NCBI GenBank assembly: GCA_025964685.1
Contig: JAOPYG010000342.1
Location: forward strand, 1 to 39,287
From: Actinoallomurus sp.
GTDB lineage: Bacteria; Actinomycetota; Actinomycetes; Streptosporangiales; Streptosporangiaceae
DNA: 39,287 nt
Direction: 5' to 3'
The notes below the pieces were generated by a model. It saw only the letters and a program-made list of their open reading frames with translations, did not search any database and was not told where the DNA came from. Position numbers and translations under genes: made by a program. The first letter of the stretch is position 1, and each line of letters opens with the position of its first letter. Below are positions 37,001-39,287 of this stretch, piece after piece.

Positions 37001-37876
37001 CTGAAGGACGCTTATGTCGCCTCGGTGGTTGTCACGTGCAACAGGCGTGATCTTCTGGCCGGCGCGCTGGTCGCCATCGACGCTCAGAGCCGCGCACCGG
37101 ACCTGGTGATCGTCGTGGACAACGCCTCATCCGATGGCACCGCCGAACTCCTGCGCGAGCACCATCCCGCCGTCGACGTCCTCACGCTGCCGCACAACAC
37201 CGGCGGCGCGGGCGGGTTCGCGGCCGGCATCGCCCGCGCCCTGGACCTCGGCGCGACGGCGCTGTGGCTGATGGACGACGACACCCTGCCCGCGCCGGGC
37301 GCCCTGGAGGCGCTGCTGGCCGCCTTCGAGCGGTACCGCCCGGCACTCGCCGCCAGCCGGGTCCGGTGGACCGATGGACGCGACCATCCGATGAACACTC
37401 CCCGTACGCGCCCGTCCGGCATCCCAGGCCACCCGCGCATCCGCTCCGCGTCGTTCGTGTCCGTGCTCGTCGACGCCGCCACGGCGCGCGAATGCGGGCC
37501 GCCGATCGCCGACTACTTCCTCTGGAACGACGACTTCGAGTACACCCTGCGGCTGCTGCGCGGGCGCCTCGGCCTGCTGTGCCCCCGCAGCGTCGTGGTG
37601 CACCGGACCGCCGCGCCGGTGTTCGACCCCGGCGCGCGGTTCTTCTACGAAGTGCGCAACAAGACCTGGCTGTTCACCCGCAGCCGGTGCCTGGCCCCGG
37701 GTGAGCGGCTGCTGTACGCCGGCTCGACCGCGCGCCGCTGGGCCCGGGCGTTCGCGGGCTCGGCGGACCGGACCCGCCTGGCGCGCGAGCTGGGCCGCGG
37801 ACTGTGGGCCGGCGTCCGGTCCGGACCCCGGCCCAACGCCGCGGTGCTCACTGACAAGGGCTCTGATCGGCCTTGA
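37001..37876 (+). CDS. GlfT1-like galactofuranosyltransferase, probable CTG start
   Basis: 291 residues, GT2 family. VVVTCNRRDLLAGAL (9-23), VIVVDNASSDGT, LPHNTGGAGGFAAGI (63-77), the metal triad D92-D93-D94 in LWLMDDDTLPAPG, YFLWNDDFEYTLRLL and YEVRNKTWLFTR. The NTGGAGGFA and DDD blocks match Rv3782 (GlfT1), which adds the first Galf units. No ATG, GTG or TTG fits: AGGAGG (36989-36994) is followed after six bases by CTG AAG GAC in the correct frame. The in-frame ATG at 36950 lies within the AT-rich promoter and has no site. Its 3' end overlaps the LCP gene by 29 bp. Confidence 0.85.
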   Translation: MKDAYVASVVVTCNRRDLLAGALVAIDAQSRAPDLVIVVDNASSDGTAELLREHHPAVDVLTLPHNTGGAGGFAAGIARALDLGATALWLMDDDTLPAPGALEALLAAFERYRPALAASRVRWTDGRDHPMNTPRTRPSGIPGHPRIRSASFVSVLVDAATARECGPPIADYFLWNDDFEYTLRLLRGRLGLLCPRSVVVHRTAAPVFDPGARFFYEVRNKTWLFTRSRCLAPGERLLYAGSTARRWARAFAGSADRTRLARELGRGLWAGVRSGPRPNAAVLTDKGSDRP

Positions 37877-39287
37877 TCTCTCCATTGACCTTGGGGATCT
37901 CCGGGGTCACCTGGACGCCCGCCGGGGCGACCACGAGGGAGACCGTGCCCGGCGGCACCGTCTGATCGGGCACGATCCTGATGCCGGGCACCGCGACGCC
38001 CAGGGCGTCGGCCTGCCGTTCGCCGCCGGGCCCGTACAAGATCTTCGTCTCCGGCTGGACGGGCGCCTTGGCCGCGGTCACCTGGAAATGACGTGACTTC
38101 AGGTCCTTGACGGCCTTCTTCGACGCGTTGACGACGCGGACCTTCACGTCCTCCGGCCTGGGCTGCGCGGCCTGCGGCGGCAGCGGCCGCGGCGCGGGCA
38201 GCGCGTCGTCCCGGCGGATGGCGTCGAACAGCGGCTTCGCCTGGGCCAGGTCCCACTGCACGCGGTTCGGGTCCTTGGGATAGACCTGGGTCGGCACGGT
38301 GACGAAGCGGACGGTGCCCGCGCTCATCCCCTTCAGGCTCGTGGCCAGCTTCCTCATCGCGGACACGCTGAGCTTGTCGTCCGTGGCGATGGACTTGGTG
38401 ACCGCGTCCAGGAACCTGTACGTACGGGCCGGATCGGTGAGCATGCTGCCGTTCGTGGCCTTGTTCACCACCGACGCCATGAACTTCTGCTGCCGCTGGA
38501 TGCGTTCCAGGTCCGAGCCGTCGCCGAGGCCGTACCGCGTGCGTACGTAGCCCAGCGCCTCGTTGCCCTTGACCACCTGGCGGCCCGCCCGCAGGTTCAG
38601 GTCGGCTCGCGGGTCGTTGACGGCGTGCGGCACGCAGATCTCCACGCCGCCCAGCGCGTCGACCACCCGTTTGAAGCCGGTGAAGTCGATCTTCACGTAG
38701 TGGTCGATATGGATGTCGGTGGTGGACTCGATCGTCTTCCACGTGCACGGCGCGCCCGCGTACGCGAAGGCCGCGTTGATCATGCCGAAGAAGGGCGCGA
38801 CCTTCTGGCCGTTCTTCTTCTCGCACTGCGGCACCTGGACCATTGAGTCACGCGGGAAGCTCACCGCCACCGCGCGGTCCCGGTTCGGCGACAGGTGCAG
38901 CAGGATCGTGGTGTCGGAGCGTTCGCCGCTGATGTCGGGCGACCAGTAGGCCTTGTTGCTCCCGTCGCGGGAGTCCGAGCCGAGCAGCAGGATGTTCATC
39001 GACTTGTTGAGCTTGGCCGGGCGGCCGGGGCCGAGCTGCTGCTCGACGTGCTCCTTGTGGATGTTGCCCTGGAACCGCTCGTACATGAAGACGACCGTGC
39101 CGCCGGCCACGAGAAGGACGACCACGACGATCGCGGCGGCCCAGCGCAGGCCGCGCCGCCGCGTGCGCACGGGCTCGGGAGGCTCCGACGGCTCGGGGGC
39201 GTCGGCGGGCTCGGCGGCCCCGTTCTCGGGCTCCGGCGCTGCGGCCGGTGCCGGGTGCTCCGCACCCTCGCCCTCGGTCGTCCCGTT
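37848..39287 (-). CDS. LytR-CpsA-Psr (LCP) family glycopolymer ligase, 5' end outside window
   Basis: The frame stays open to the right edge, so the start is not visible. A Pro/Glu/Ala-rich cytosolic tail precedes RTRRRGLRWAAA and one membrane helix (AIVVVVLLVAGGTVVFMY). LCP core: MNILLLGSDSRDG, SDTTILLHLSP, AVSFPRDSMVQVP with the catalytic-type Arg, INAAFAYAGA, DFTGFKRVVDALGGVEICV, EALGYVRTRYGLGDGSDLERIQRQQ. A C-terminal LytR_C domain (VKVRVVNASKKAV to VSLVVAPAG) follows. LCP enzymes attach lipid-linked glycopolymers to peptidoglycan, so this is the probable ligase for the galactan. Internal GTG at 39170 is possible but would remove the conserved-style tail. Confidence 0.92.
   Translation of the reverse strand, partial: NGTTEGEGAEHPAPAAAPEPENGAAEPADAPEPSEPPEPVRTRRRGLRWAAAIVVVVLLVAGGTVVFMYERFQGNIHKEHVEQQLGPGRPAKLNKSMNILLLGSDSRDGSNKAYWSPDISGERSDTTILLHLSPNRDRAVAVSFPRDSMVQVPQCEKKNGQKVAPFFGMINAAFAYAGAPCTWKTIESTTDIHIDHYVKIDFTGFKRVVDALGGVEICVPHAVNDPRADLNLRAGRQVVKGNEALGYVRTRYGLGDGSDLERIQRQQKFMASVVNKATNGSMLTDPARTYRFLDAVTKSIATDDKLSVSAMRKLATSLKGMSAGTVRFVTVPTQVYPKDPNRVQWDLAQAKPLFDAIRRDDALPAPRPLPPQAAQPRPEDVKVRVVNASKKAVKDLKSRHFQVTAAKAPVQPETKILYGPGGERQADALGVAVPGIRIVPDQTVPPGTVSLVVAPAGVQVTPEIPKVNGEIKADQSPCQ

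Overview
The window is very GC-rich with strong GC bias at third codon positions. It contains phosphatidylinositol-mannoside genes, an Rv0496-type exopolyphosphatase and a galactofuranosyl cluster. Together these point to an actinobacterium, most likely a Streptosporangiales-type organism (Actinomadura or a relative); the order is an inference. No IS element, CRISPR array, rRNA or tRNA was found. Most long ORFs in the window are antisense GC-frame shadows.

Region 1 (1-11.3 kb) is a housekeeping envelope and translation block. On the minus strand runs a phosphatidylinositol/PIM operon: PIP synthase, PIM acyltransferase, PimA and a LemA-like membrane protein, followed by a separate DUF3048 lipoprotein. 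Upstream are an EF-G-like GTPase with altered GTPase motifs, a Tat-type polysaccharide deacetylase, a DCC oxidoreductase, a HIT hydrolase, an Asp23 protein and thrS. This resembles the mycobacterial thrS-HIT-pgsA-acyltransferase-pimA order with genes inserted.

Region 2 (11.3-15.8 kb) is the regulatory core. The thrS/exchanger intergenic region carries two RNA devices. One is a threonine-codon-rich leader peptide with a perfect hairpin (minus strand, thrS attenuation). The other is a yybP-ykoY-type Mn2+ riboswitch with a classic terminator (plus strand), ahead of a CaCA cation exchanger. Next come thioredoxin and a divergent pair: an unannotated 48-residue exported peptide and an HTH-TPR regulator, an RRNPP-like arrangement.

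Region 3 (15.8-25.1 kb) holds a TetR regulator, a non-coding stretch, ppx, a CPBP protease-like protein and an acyl-CoA carboxylase operon (accD, accA, enoyl-CoA hydratase). It also holds a small HTH gene plus a Clp-N-only (ClpC2-like) gene. Their promoter is a textbook TTGACA/TATGTT leaderless promoter overlapped by two 16-bp palindromes. A GNAT gene follows.

Region 4 (25.1-39.3 kb) holds a membrane-anchored BNR-type beta-propeller, an SGNH hydrolase and a cell-surface galactan locus. That locus has UDP-galactopyranose mutase, a GlfT2 homologue, a GlfT1-like transferase, another GT2, an ABC exporter, an acyltransferase and an LCP ligase. The exporter ATPase is fused to a TylF/NovP-type sugar O-methyltransferase. 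This suggests that methyl capping of the galactan (possibly as 3-O-methylgalactose, madurose) is coupled to export. A 68-bp tandem duplication between glfT2 and the permease creates two translationally coupled 23-residue mini-ORFs.
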